Part shown: positions 19,782 to 26,726 of the stretch, piece after piece
How the letters are laid out: every line of letters starts with the position of its first letter
How positions within the stretch are numbered: the first letter of the stretch is position 1
The notes under the pieces: model-generated
Databases searched by the model: none
What the model was told of the DNA's origin: nothing
What the model saw: only the letters and a program-made list of their open reading frames with translations
Made by a program: the position numbers and the translations under genes
NCBI GenBank assembly: GCA_000719025.1
Contig: JODP01000009.1
Span: 62,001-126,000, forward strand
Source of the DNA: Kineosporia aurantiaca JCM 3230
GTDB taxonomy: Bacteria; Actinomycetota; Actinomycetes; Actinomycetales; Kineosporiaceae
Direction: 5' to 3'
DNA length: 64,000 bases

Positions 19782-19814
19782 GGACGGCGCCGGAGAGAAA
19801 TCTCGGCGCCGTCC
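19782..19814 (+). terminator. leuA terminator hairpin
   Basis: An 11-bp GC-rich perfect stem, GGACGGCGCCG (19782-19792) with CGGCGCCGTCC (19804-19814), and an 11-nt loop, 18 bp after the leuA stop. The T-rich tail is short (CTCACTTCTC), as is usual in high-GC actinobacteria. Confidence 0.8.
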
Positions 19815-19866
19815 TCACTTCTCGGCCGGCCCGCGCGTTTACCAGGTATGGGGGAGAATCAGTTCC

Positions 19867-20685
19867 GTGCCGGTGATCTATCGAGACGAGGCCGTCGTCC
19901 TGCGGGCCCAGAAGCTGGGCGAGGCCGACCGCATCGTCACGCTCCTCACCCGCGAGCACGGTCAGGTCCGGGCGGTCGCCAAGGGCGTCCGCAAGACCAT
20001 GTCCCGGTTCGGCGCCCGGCTCGAGCCGTTCATGCTGATCGACGTGCAGCTCTACGAGGGCCGCTCGCTGGACACGGTCAACCAGGTCGAGACGATCGGC
20101 GCGTACGGCCTGGCGATCGCGTCGGACTACGGGCGCTACACCGCCGCCACCGCCATGCTGGAGACCGCCGAGCGGCTCACCGAGAACGACAAAGAGCCCG
20201 CGCTGCAGCAGTTCCTCCTGCTCGCGGGTGGGCTGCGCACCCTCTCGCAGGACCGGCACGAGGCCGGCTTGGTGCTGGACGCCTATCTGATCCGTTCGCT
20301 GGCGGTCGCAGGCTGGGCACCGAGTTTCACCGACTGCGCGCGCTGCGGGCAGGCCGGCCCGCACCGCGCGTTCTCCCTGGCGATGGGTGGAGCGGTCTGC
20401 CCGTCCTGCCGTCCGCCGGGCTCCGCGGCCCCGCATCCGGAAACCCTGCAGCTGCTGTCATCGCTGCTCACCGGCGACTGGCCAAGTGCCGACGCGAGTG
20501 AGGCCCGGCGTCGGCGGGAGGCCAGCGGGCTGGTCGCCGCCTACCTGCAGTGGCACGTCGAACGCCGGGTGCGATCGCTGCGCTGGGTCGAGCGGGAGGG
20601 CGACCGGCCGTCGATCAAGGTGCCCACCATCGACGTCGCCGCGATCGAGCGCGCCCAGGCCGAGGTCGCCCCGCCCCTCCCGTGA
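19867..20685 (+). CDS. recO: DNA repair protein RecO
   Basis: Mediator that loads RecA on SSB-coated single-stranded DNA together with RecR; 272 residues. The OB-fold N-terminus reads YRDEAVVLRAQKLGEADRIV, followed by AVAKGVRKTMSRFGARLEPF. The C-terminal zinc site has CARCGQAG and CPSCRPPG. The stop codon TGA (20683-20685) lies inside the first unit of a CGTGATCA repeat array, so the present end of the gene is repeat-derived. GTG start; preceded by the leuA terminator, so it probably has its own promoter. Confidence 0.95.
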   Translation: MPVIYRDEAVVLRAQKLGEADRIVTLLTREHGQVRAVAKGVRKTMSRFGARLEPFMLIDVQLYEGRSLDTVNQVETIGAYGLAIASDYGRYTAATAMLETAERLTENDKEPALQQFLLLAGGLRTLSQDRHEAGLVLDAYLIRSLAVAGWAPSFTDCARCGQAGPHRAFSLAMGGAVCPSCRPPGSAAPHPETLQLLSSLLTGDWPSADASEARRRREASGLVAAYLQWHVERRVRSLRWVEREGDRPSIKVPTIDVAAIERAQAEVAPPLP

Positions 20686-20940
20686 TCACGCCCAACCGCC
20701 CCCGTGATCACGCCCAACCTCGCGCTGTGCCGGACCTCGCGCCGTGCTGGACCTCGCGCCGTGCTGGACCTCGCGCCGTGCCGGACCTCGCGCCGTGCCC
20801 AACCACTTCGCATCACGCCCAACCGCCCCCGTGATCATGCAACTACGCCCTCGTGATCATGCAATAGCGCCTCGTGATCATGCGACCGTTATGCGGGGCG
20901 CACGTGCATGATCGCCGGGGCGAAACTGCATGATCACGAG
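20681..20940. repeat. GTGATCA repeat array A (22-bp period)
   Basis: This array fills most of the 335-bp gap between recO and uppS. CGTGATCA occurs in forward sense at 20681, 20703, 20830, 20852 and 20873, and in reverse sense at 20909 (degenerate) and 20931. Neighbouring units are 22, 22, 21 and 22 bp apart. Short tails such as CGCCCAACCG and ATGCAACTACGCC separate the heads. Five copies of an unrelated 17-bp tandem repeat are embedded in the middle. No gene is seen in this stretch. Confidence 0.85.
20717..20801. repeat. 17-bp tandem repeat, five copies
   Basis: Five head-to-tail copies of a 17-bp unit, consensus ACCTCGCGCCGTGCYGG, at 20717, 20734, 20751, 20768 and 20785 (the last diverging at its end). 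Embedded in GTGATCA array A. Likely a slippage-generated minisatellite; it has potential as a variable-number locus between strains. Confidence 0.9.
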
Positions 20941-21020
20941 CGAAGGTGGGCCCGGCTACTATTCACCCCGCCTTACCCCGCCTCATCCGTCCCTGATCGT
21001 CGTCACTGAAGAGGTTTCCG

Positions 21021-21836
21021 TTGGCGCTGCGCCGTCGCCAGTCCCTGCCCGTCCGCACCACCGAACCGATCGCTCCTCCCGCGCACCCCTCCGGCGCGCG
21101 TCCCCCCGCGGTCCCGGCCGACCTCGTCCCCAAGCACGTCGCCATCGTGATGGACGGCAACGGCCGCTGGGCCAACCAGCGCGGGCTGAGCCGGACCGAA
21201 GGTCACAAGATGGGCGAGGCCTCGCTGCTCGACGTGGTCGCCGGGGGGATCGAGATCGGCGTGAAGCACATTTCCGCCTATGCCTTCTCGACCGAGAACT
21301 GGAAGCGCTCGCCGGAGGAGGTGCGCTGGCTGATGGGCTTCAACCGGGACGTGATCCGGCGCCGGCGGGACGAGATGAACGAGTGGGGGGTGCGGGTGCG
21401 CTGGGCCGGGCGCCGGCCGCGGCTGTGGGCCAGCGTGATCAAGGAGCTGGAGATCGCCGAGGAGCTGACCCGGGCCAACGATACGATCACCCTGACGATG
21501 TGCGTGAACTACGGCGGCCGGGCCGAGATCGCCGATGCCGCCCGCACCATCGCCCAGCTGGTCGCGCAGGGCAAGATCGACCCGGACCGGGTGGACGAGC
21601 GCACCGTGGCCAAGTACCTGGACGAGCCGGACCTGCCCGACGTGGACATGTTCCTGCGCTCGTCGGGGGAGCAGCGGACGTCGAACTTCATGCTCTGGCA
21701 GTCGGCCTACGCCGAGATGGTGTTCATGGACGTGCTCTGGCCGGACGTGGACCGGCGCACGCTCTGGGAGGCCGTGGAGATCTACGCCAACCGGGAGCGG
21801 CGGTACGGCGGAGCCGTGGACAAACCCACGGAATAG
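21021..21836 (+). CDS. uppS: Isoprenyl transferase (undecaprenyl diphosphate synthase family)
   Basis: cis-Prenyltransferase making the long-chain polyprenyl diphosphate carrier for cell wall synthesis; 271 residues. The diphosphate-binding motif KHVAIVMDGNGRWANQRGL is at ~40-58, with GHKMGEASL, YAFSTENWKRSPEEV and the C-terminal FLRSSGEQRTSNFMLWQSAY. The N-terminal ~35 residues are a Pro-rich extension. The predicted start is TTG 21021 with GAGG 8 bp upstream. In actinobacteria recO-uppS adjacency is common. A Zur-type box begins directly after the stop. Confidence 0.95.
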   Translation: MALRRRQSLPVRTTEPIAPPAHPSGARPPAVPADLVPKHVAIVMDGNGRWANQRGLSRTEGHKMGEASLLDVVAGGIEIGVKHISAYAFSTENWKRSPEEVRWLMGFNRDVIRRRRDEMNEWGVRVRWAGRRPRLWASVIKELEIAEELTRANDTITLTMCVNYGGRAEIADAARTIAQLVAQGKIDPDRVDERTVAKYLDEPDLPDVDMFLRSSGEQRTSNFMLWQSAYAEMVFMDVLWPDVDRRTLWEAVEIYANRERRYGGAVDKPTE

Positions 21837-21851
21837 TGAGAACCGTTCTCA
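21837..21851. promoter_or_regulatory. Zur box upstream of rpmG
   Basis: Perfect 7-1-7 palindrome TGAGAACCGTTCTCA directly after the uppS stop and 51 bp before the L33 start. It fits the Fur/Zur site form TGANAAN-N-NTTNTCA. Because the next gene is a cysteine-free L33, a class typically derepressed by zinc starvation, and a Fur-family regulator follows, Zur is the most likely ligand. Confidence 0.78.
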
Positions 21852-21902
21852 GGTTCTTACCCATGCGACCGGAACGGCCGGGCGTGTGAAGGAGTGATCG
21901 AG

Positions 21903-22070
21903 ATGGCGAGCCGCACCGAACTGCGACCGATCGTGAAGCTGCGTTCGACGGCGGGCACCGGGTACACCTACGTGACCCGTAAGAGCCGCCGCAACGACCC
22001 CGACCGGCTGGTTCTGCGCAAGTTCGACCCGGTGGCCCGGGCTCACGTGGACTTCCGCGAAGAGCGCTGA
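21903..22070 (+). CDS. rpmG: 50S ribosomal protein L33, cysteine-free (C-minus) form
   Basis: A 55-residue ribosomal protein, short enough to be missed by simple gene finding. The sequence starts MASRTELRPIVKLRSTAG, then GYTYVTRKSRRNDPDRLVLR and ends KFDPVARAHVDFREER. The family is recognised by YVTRKSRRNDPDRL and KFDP. The four zinc-ligand cysteines of the C-plus form are absent. Such paralogues replace the zinc-binding L33 when zinc is scarce, freeing zinc. The Zur-type palindrome upstream and the Zur-like gene downstream support this. GGAG at 21891 precedes ATG 21903. Confidence 0.92.
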   Translation: MASRTELRPIVKLRSTAGTGYTYVTRKSRRNDPDRLVLRKFDPVARAHVDFREER

Positions 22071-22084
22071 GGTAACCGGAAACA

Positions 22085-22130
22085 AAAAGTGAGGACGCCC
22101 TCCACCGTCGTGGAGGGCGTCCTCACTTTT
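22085..22130. terminator. Bidirectional terminator between rpmG and zur
   Basis: Perfect 21-bp stem: AAAAGTGAGGACGCCCTCCAC (22085-22105, read in two parts) pairs with its complement at 22110-22130, with the 4-nt loop CGTC. A-run on one side and TTTT on the other give intrinsic terminators in both directions. The stop codon of the minus-strand regulator (22129-22131) overlaps the outer edge. Confidence 0.95.
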
Positions 22131-22527
22131 ACCGCATCTTGGCCTGGCACTCCGCGCAGATGCCGGTGATCTCGACGACGTGGTCCACCTCGGCGAAGCC
22201 GTTGGCCGTGGCCACCTTCTGCGCCCACTTCTCGATCGAGGGACTCTCCACCTCGACCGTGAGCCGGCAGGACCGGCAGAGCAGGTGGTGGTGATGACCC
22301 CGGCTGCACCGGCGGTACATCGACTCGTTCTCCGCGCTCTTCAGCACGTCGACCTCGCCGTCCTCCGCCAGCTGCTGGAGCGTGCGGTAGACGGTGGCCA
22401 GGCCGACCCCGTCGCCGGCCCCGCGCAGCAGGGTGTGCAGCTGTTGGGCGCTGACGAACTCCTCCACCTGGTCGAGCGCCGCCGAGACGGCCGTGCGCTG
22501 CCTGGTCTCGCGCCGGTTGGTGCTCAT
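22129..22527 (-). CDS. zur: Fur-family regulator, probably zinc uptake regulator Zur
   Basis: A 132-residue metal-dependent repressor. The winged helix reads TRQRTAVSAALDQVEEFVSA and GVGLATVYRTLQQLAEDGEVD; the metal-binding half contains RGHHHHLLCRSCRLTVEV and ends with GICAECQAKM, the two CxxC motifs of the structural zinc site. Start is ATG 22527, with ATG 22536 (MDFMST) as alternative. A Zur-type box overlaps the start region, suggesting autoregulation, and the L33 gene convergent to it carries a perfect box. Fur or another metal specificity cannot be excluded by sequence alone. Confidence 0.88.
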   Translation of the reverse strand: MSTNRRETRQRTAVSAALDQVEEFVSAQQLHTLLRGAGDGVGLATVYRTLQQLAEDGEVDVLKSAENESMYRRCSRGHHHHLLCRSCRLTVEVESPSIEKWAQKVATANGFAEVDHVVEITGICAECQAKMR

Positions 22528-22541
22528 GAAATCCATTCTCA
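22527..22541. promoter_or_regulatory. Second Zur-type box at the zur start
   Basis: TGAAATCCATTCTCA, or TGAGAATGGATTTCA on the zur strand. It matches 12 of 15 positions of the perfect palindrome upstream of rpmG. It overlaps the first base of the zur start codon and could also act on the divergent gene at 22595. Confidence 0.6.
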
Positions 22542-22594
22542 GATACCGCGGGGGAACCGTCAAAGCGGGTTCACCGAGGGCTTACGGTGGGCGG

Positions 22595-22927
22595 GTGTTC
22601 GTCGTCACCCGGTACCGGGTCCCCGCCGAGGAATCGGCCGAGTTCGGCGTCCTTGCCCGCGAGGCGCTGGCCGCTCTGACCGAACGTCCGGGCTGCCGCG
22701 AGGGCCGGGTCGGCCGCTCGATCGACGAGCCCGACCTGTGGGTGCTCTCGACGCTTTGGAAGAACGTCGGCGCCTATCGTCGCGCATTGTCCAACCCCGA
22801 GGTCAAGCTGCGCGCGGTGCCGCTCATGTACCGCTGCATCGACGAGCCCACCGCCTTCGAGGACCTGGCCACCTGGAGCCCGGAGCAGGGCCTGGCCATC
22901 CACGAGAGCGACCTCATCACCGAGTAG
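22595..22927 (+). CDS. Antibiotic biosynthesis monooxygenase (ABM) domain protein
   Basis: A 110-residue single-domain protein of the dimeric alpha/beta-barrel ABM superfamily, whose members include small cofactor-free monooxygenases and heme-degrading enzymes. Visible pattern: FVVTRYRVPAEESAEFGVLA, RPGCREGRVGRSIDEPDLW, STLWKNVGAYRRALSN. No catalytic residues can be assigned. It starts at GTG 22595, divergent from zur with a Zur-type box between, so zinc control is possible but unproven. Confidence 0.7.
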   Translation: MFVVTRYRVPAEESAEFGVLAREALAALTERPGCREGRVGRSIDEPDLWVLSTLWKNVGAYRRALSNPEVKLRAVPLMYRCIDEPTAFEDLATWSPEQGLAIHESDLITE

Positions 22928-23047
22928 GGCGCGCGGAAACCGGTTCGAGAACGGTCGGCTGACCCGCGTACGCTACGTCACGTCCTACAGTCAAGAGTTC
23001 AGTCAACAGTCGTCCGCCGACAACCAGCCGGATGGAGTGAGCCGTAA

Positions 23048-24436
23048 GTGGCCGCCAAGCAGGAATCCCGCCTCGATGCCGTCGTCAATCTCAGCAAGCG
23101 CCGGGGGTTCGTCTTCCCCAGTGGTGAGATCTACGGCGGTACCCGCTCCGCGTGGGACTACGGCCCCCTCGGCGTCGAGCTGAAGGAGAACATCAAGCGG
23201 CAGTGGTGGCGTTACATGGTCACCGGCCGGGACGACATCGTCGGCCTGGACTCCGCCGTCATCCTGCCCCGCCAGGTCTGGGAGGCGTCCGGCCACGTCG
23301 ACGTCTTCACCGACCCGCTGGTCGAGTGCCAGTCCTGCCACCGCCGGTACCGGGCCGACCACCTCGAGGAGGAGTTCGAGGAGAAGAAGGGCCGGCCGCC
23401 GACGTCGCTGGAGGAGATCGCCTGCGCCAACTGCGGCACCCGCGGCGCCTGGACCGAGCCCAAGCAGTTCAGCGGCCTGATGAAGACCTACCTCGGGGTC
23501 ACCGAGGACGAGTCCGGCCTGGCCTACCTGCGCCCGGAGACCGCCCAGGGGATCTTCGTCAACTTCAAGAACGTCTACCAGGCCGCCCGCCGCAAGCCGC
23601 CGTTCGGCATCGGCCAGATCGGCAAGTCGTTCCGCAACGAGATCACCCCCGGGAACTTCATCTTCCGCACCCGCGAGTTCGAGCAGATGGAGATGGAGTT
23701 CTTCGTCGAGCCGGGCAGCGACGAGGAATGGCACCAGTACTGGATCGACGCGCGGATGGCCTGGTACACCGACCTCGGCCTGAGCCCGGACAACCTGCGG
23801 CTGTTCGAGCACCCGAAGGAGAAGCTGGCGCACTACGCCAAGCGGACCGTCGACGTGGAGTACCGCTTCGGCTTCCAGGGCTCGGAATGGGGTGAGCTGG
23901 AGGGCATCGCCAACCGCGGGGACTTCGACCTGAAGACCCACAGCGAGAAGTCCGGGGTCGACCTCACGTACTTCGACCAGGCCAGCAACACCCGCTACCT
24001 GCCGTACGTGATCGAGCCCGCGGCCGGCCTGACCCGTTCGCTGATGGCCTTCCTGATCGAGGCCTACACCGAGGACGAGGCGCCGAACACCAAGGGCGGT
24101 GTGGACAAGCGGGTGGTGCTGAAGCTGGACCACCGGCTCGCCCCGGTCAAGGCCGCGGTGCTTCCGCTGTCCCGCAACGCCGACCTGTCGCCCAAGGCCC
24201 GCGACCTGGCGGCGGAACTGCGCCGTTCGTGGAACGTGGACTTCGACGACGCGCAGGCAATCGGTCGTCGGTACCGGCGGCAGGACGAGATCGGGACGCC
24301 GTACTGCATCACCGTCGACTTCGACACGCTCGAGGACGACGCGGTCACGATCCGTTCCCGCGACACGATGGAGCAGGAGCGGGTTCCGCTGAACGGGGTC
24401 ACCAGCTGGCTGGCGACCCGCCTGCTGGGCAGCTAG
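23048..24436 (+). CDS. glyS: Glycine--tRNA ligase
   Basis: Class II aminoacyl-tRNA synthetase of the homodimeric eukaryote-like type, 462 residues, that charges tRNA-Gly. The N-terminus shows LSKRRGFVFPSGEIYGG and AWDYGPLGVELKENIK. A zinc-binding insertion has CQSCHRRY and CANCGTRG. Motif 2 is FRNEITPGNFIFRTREFEQME; motif 3 and the anticodon-binding domain follow (PYVIEPAAGLTRSLMAFL). GTG start. Followed by a strong terminator hairpin. Confidence 0.97.
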   Translation: MAAKQESRLDAVVNLSKRRGFVFPSGEIYGGTRSAWDYGPLGVELKENIKRQWWRYMVTGRDDIVGLDSAVILPRQVWEASGHVDVFTDPLVECQSCHRRYRADHLEEEFEEKKGRPPTSLEEIACANCGTRGAWTEPKQFSGLMKTYLGVTEDESGLAYLRPETAQGIFVNFKNVYQAARRKPPFGIGQIGKSFRNEITPGNFIFRTREFEQMEMEFFVEPGSDEEWHQYWIDARMAWYTDLGLSPDNLRLFEHPKEKLAHYAKRTVDVEYRFGFQGSEWGELEGIANRGDFDLKTHSEKSGVDLTYFDQASNTRYLPYVIEPAAGLTRSLMAFLIEAYTEDEAPNTKGGVDKRVVLKLDHRLAPVKAAVLPLSRNADLSPKARDLAAELRRSWNVDFDDAQAIGRRYRRQDEIGTPYCITVDFDTLEDDAVTIRSRDTMEQERVPLNGVTSWLATRLLGS

Positions 24437-24468
24437 GCCTGCCATCCAGCAAGAATGTCGCTCTGCTG

Positions 24469-24505
24469 ATCGGCCGTCACGCAATGTCGTTGCGTGACGG
24501 CCGAT
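24469..24505 (+). terminator. glyS terminator hairpin
   Basis: A 16-bp perfect stem, ATCGGCCGTCACGCAA (24469-24484) with its complement at 24490-24505, loop TGTCG, followed by TTGG. It lies 33 bp after the glyS stop. Confidence 0.9.
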
Positions 24506-24557
24506 TTGGTGTGTAGCTGTAATGAAGGACGTCCCTACGTTCCGGTAACGTTCGCCA

Positions 24558-26663
24558 GTGCTCACTCCCCGGGACGCCGTCGACTGGTCGGGGCTGACCC
24601 ACGCCTTCGGCGAGGCGGACGACATCCCGGACCTGATCGAGCAGCTTTTGGACGCCGACTGGGCCGATGCGGTCGACGACCTGTTCGCTTCGTTGCTGGA
24701 TCAGGGACGGGTGTTCCCGGCCACGGTGGCGGCGGTCCCGTTCTTGGTGGACGTGGCTCTGGAGGAGTCGGCGCCGGGTCGGCTGGGGGCGTTGCAGATC
24801 CTGGCCGGCATTGCCGAGGCGGTGGGCTTTTCGGGGTCTTCGGGGTTGGCCGGCGAGGAGATTGCCCAGCGGCTCCTGGTTCTGGGGGCGGATCCGGATC
24901 CCGAGGTGCGGGTTGCCGTCTACCAGGTGGTCGGGTCGCATCCAGGCGCGTTCGGGATGGTGCGGGAAAGGCTTGCGGCCGAGGAGGATGCGCCGGCTCG
25001 GGTGGAGCTGGTGCGGGCGCTCTTCCGGTCGGCCGGGTGTGAGAACCTTCTCGATCTCCTGTTGCCGGATCTGCTGGAGCACGGCCGGGACGAGGCGGTT
25101 TTCGCGGTCGCCTGGGCCGGGCTCGCGGCCGGGACGGAGCGGCCGGACGTGGTGGATCACCTGGCGCGACTCTGGCCGACCCAGGCCAAGGCGTACCCGG
25201 TGGCCGGAGGCGGCGATCCGGTCGGGGCTCTGGCCCGGGAAGCCGGAATTCGCGCGGTGCCGGTGCTCTTCCGGCTGGCCGACGATTCCCTGGCTGCCGT
25301 CGGTGATCTGGCCTGGGCCTGGCACGATCTCGCCCGCTCCAGCCGGTTCGCCTTCGAACCGGCTCTCCAGGCCCTGCTCGCCCTGACCGCGCGGGGTGAG
25401 GATGCCGAGGATCTACTGGGGGCACTGATTCCGCTCCTGCCGGTCGCCGGTGCGCGACGGCCGGAGGCGGCCGGGCGACTGTGGGCCTTGCGGGAACGGG
25501 TTTCCAAGCTTCCGGAAACGCAGGCTGCCTTCGCTGTAGCGCTTTTCGTGCTCCAGGACCCGCGCTGGGTGGCTCCGGCACTGGCCGCTACCGCGGCCGA
25601 GCAACCGCCCTACGTCACGGTGGGCGGCAGTTCGGTGGAGTTTTCCGCGGCACTGGGGGAATTCGGACCCGGAGGGCTTGACCTGGTGGAGGTCGGCCGG
25701 ACCGCGATCATTGCCTGGCCGGACACGGTGGACAGCTGGGCCGGGTTGCTCGCCCGGCAGGCGCTCTCGGCCGAATCGGGGCGGCGGGTGATCGAGGCGC
25801 TGCTGGCGGAGGGATCCGGAATCGGGGCTGGAGCTGGGGTGATCACCTCGACGGCGGTGATGCGGCTCCTGGCCCGGACCGCGAGCGCGCCGGCCGCTTT
25901 CGACGTGGCGACCTTCCAGGCGGTGCGGGCGCTTCCGGTGCCCGGGGGTGAGACCGGTGCCTGGCTGCTGGTCGCCCAGGCGTTGCTGGACGAGGGCGAT
26001 CCGGCGGCGTTCGCCCGGGCCTGGCGGATGGGCGAGATGGGGGACAGCGCGGACGAGTTGCTCCGGGTCTGGGCCGCGCATCCTTCGCCCGAGCTCGAAG
26101 AGGTCTGCCGGGAGCTGGTGGCCCGGACCAGCTGGGGAGTTTTCCGGAGTCGGGCGGTCCAGGTGGTGGCGATGGAGGTGCTGGCCGATCGGGGTCAGGC
26201 CGAAAGCGTCTGGCCGGCCTTGCTCGGTCTGCTCGAGGTCCCCGGTGCGGTTCTGGCCGAAGCGATCGCGCTCGGGAACCGGCTGGTGGCAGACCGTCCG
26301 GACGGTCCGGACCGGCGTCCGGAGTGGATAGCCGGGCTGTGGAAACTCGCGGAGAGCAACGACTTCGTCACTCTTCTGGCCTTGGAGGCATTGCAGACGC
26401 TGGGTGGCATCGCTCCCGAGCAGGCCCTGGATCGGGCTCTGACCGGCGTGAATGCCGTTGCGGGGACGCGTCGCGCGGCGGAGGCCGGGCCGGTGGCGGC
26501 GCGGGTGATCCGGAACGCGCTGGCCGAGCGACCGGACCTGCAGCCGTGGGCCCAGGAGCGGCTGGCACCGCTGATCGACGGCGGGGAGCGGGTTGTCGCG
26601 CCGGGCGAGATCACAACCGATACCGGTCTGGTACGTAACCTACGGGAAGCCTGCGCTGGCTGA
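24558..26663 (+). CDS. HEAT-like repeat protein, paralogue 1
   Basis: A 701-residue protein of unknown function, built of repeated Leu/Ala-rich helix pairs like HEAT or Armadillo solenoids. The start DAVDWSGLTHAFGEADDIPD and PATVAAVPFLVDVALEE match the N-terminus of many uncharacterised actinobacterial HEAT proteins. No signal peptide, membrane segment or catalytic motif is seen. It is homologous along its whole length to the next gene (shared N-terminus, the DPDPEVR motif near 115, RPDLQPW near the end). Such proteins bind partners; some are encoded beside polymorphic toxins, but no toxin is visible here. Confidence 0.65.
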   Translation: MLTPRDAVDWSGLTHAFGEADDIPDLIEQLLDADWADAVDDLFASLLDQGRVFPATVAAVPFLVDVALEESAPGRLGALQILAGIAEAVGFSGSSGLAGEEIAQRLLVLGADPDPEVRVAVYQVVGSHPGAFGMVRERLAAEEDAPARVELVRALFRSAGCENLLDLLLPDLLEHGRDEAVFAVAWAGLAAGTERPDVVDHLARLWPTQAKAYPVAGGGDPVGALAREAGIRAVPVLFRLADDSLAAVGDLAWAWHDLARSSRFAFEPALQALLALTARGEDAEDLLGALIPLLPVAGARRPEAAGRLWALRERVSKLPETQAAFAVALFVLQDPRWVAPALAATAAEQPPYVTVGGSSVEFSAALGEFGPGGLDLVEVGRTAIIAWPDTVDSWAGLLARQALSAESGRRVIEALLAEGSGIGAGAGVITSTAVMRLLARTASAPAAFDVATFQAVRALPVPGGETGAWLLVAQALLDEGDPAAFARAWRMGEMGDSADELLRVWAAHPSPELEEVCRELVARTSWGVFRSRAVQVVAMEVLADRGQAESVWPALLGLLEVPGAVLAEAIALGNRLVADRPDGPDRRPEWIAGLWKLAESNDFVTLLALEALQTLGGIAPEQALDRALTGVNAVAGTRRAAEAGPVAARVIRNALAERPDLQPWAQERLAPLIDGGERVVAPGEITTDTGLVRNLREACAG

Positions 26664-26726
26664 TCGCTACTCTGCGGGGGTGACCGACGCCCGCCTGACC
26701 GTCCCGACGGTCGACGTCCGCCAGCC

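Noticed and set aside
20930..21889. 319-codon plus-strand frame over uppS
   Set aside because: Arg/Gly/Pro-rich out-of-frame shadow of uppS.
22928..23047. T-box or glycine riboswitch before glyS
   Set aside because: No T-box sequence, no antiterminator and no glycine riboswitch core could be found in the 120 bp.
24173..24516. Small gene overlapping the glyS end and terminator
   Set aside because: The frame runs through the glyS anticodon domain and the terminator hairpin with no protein similarity.
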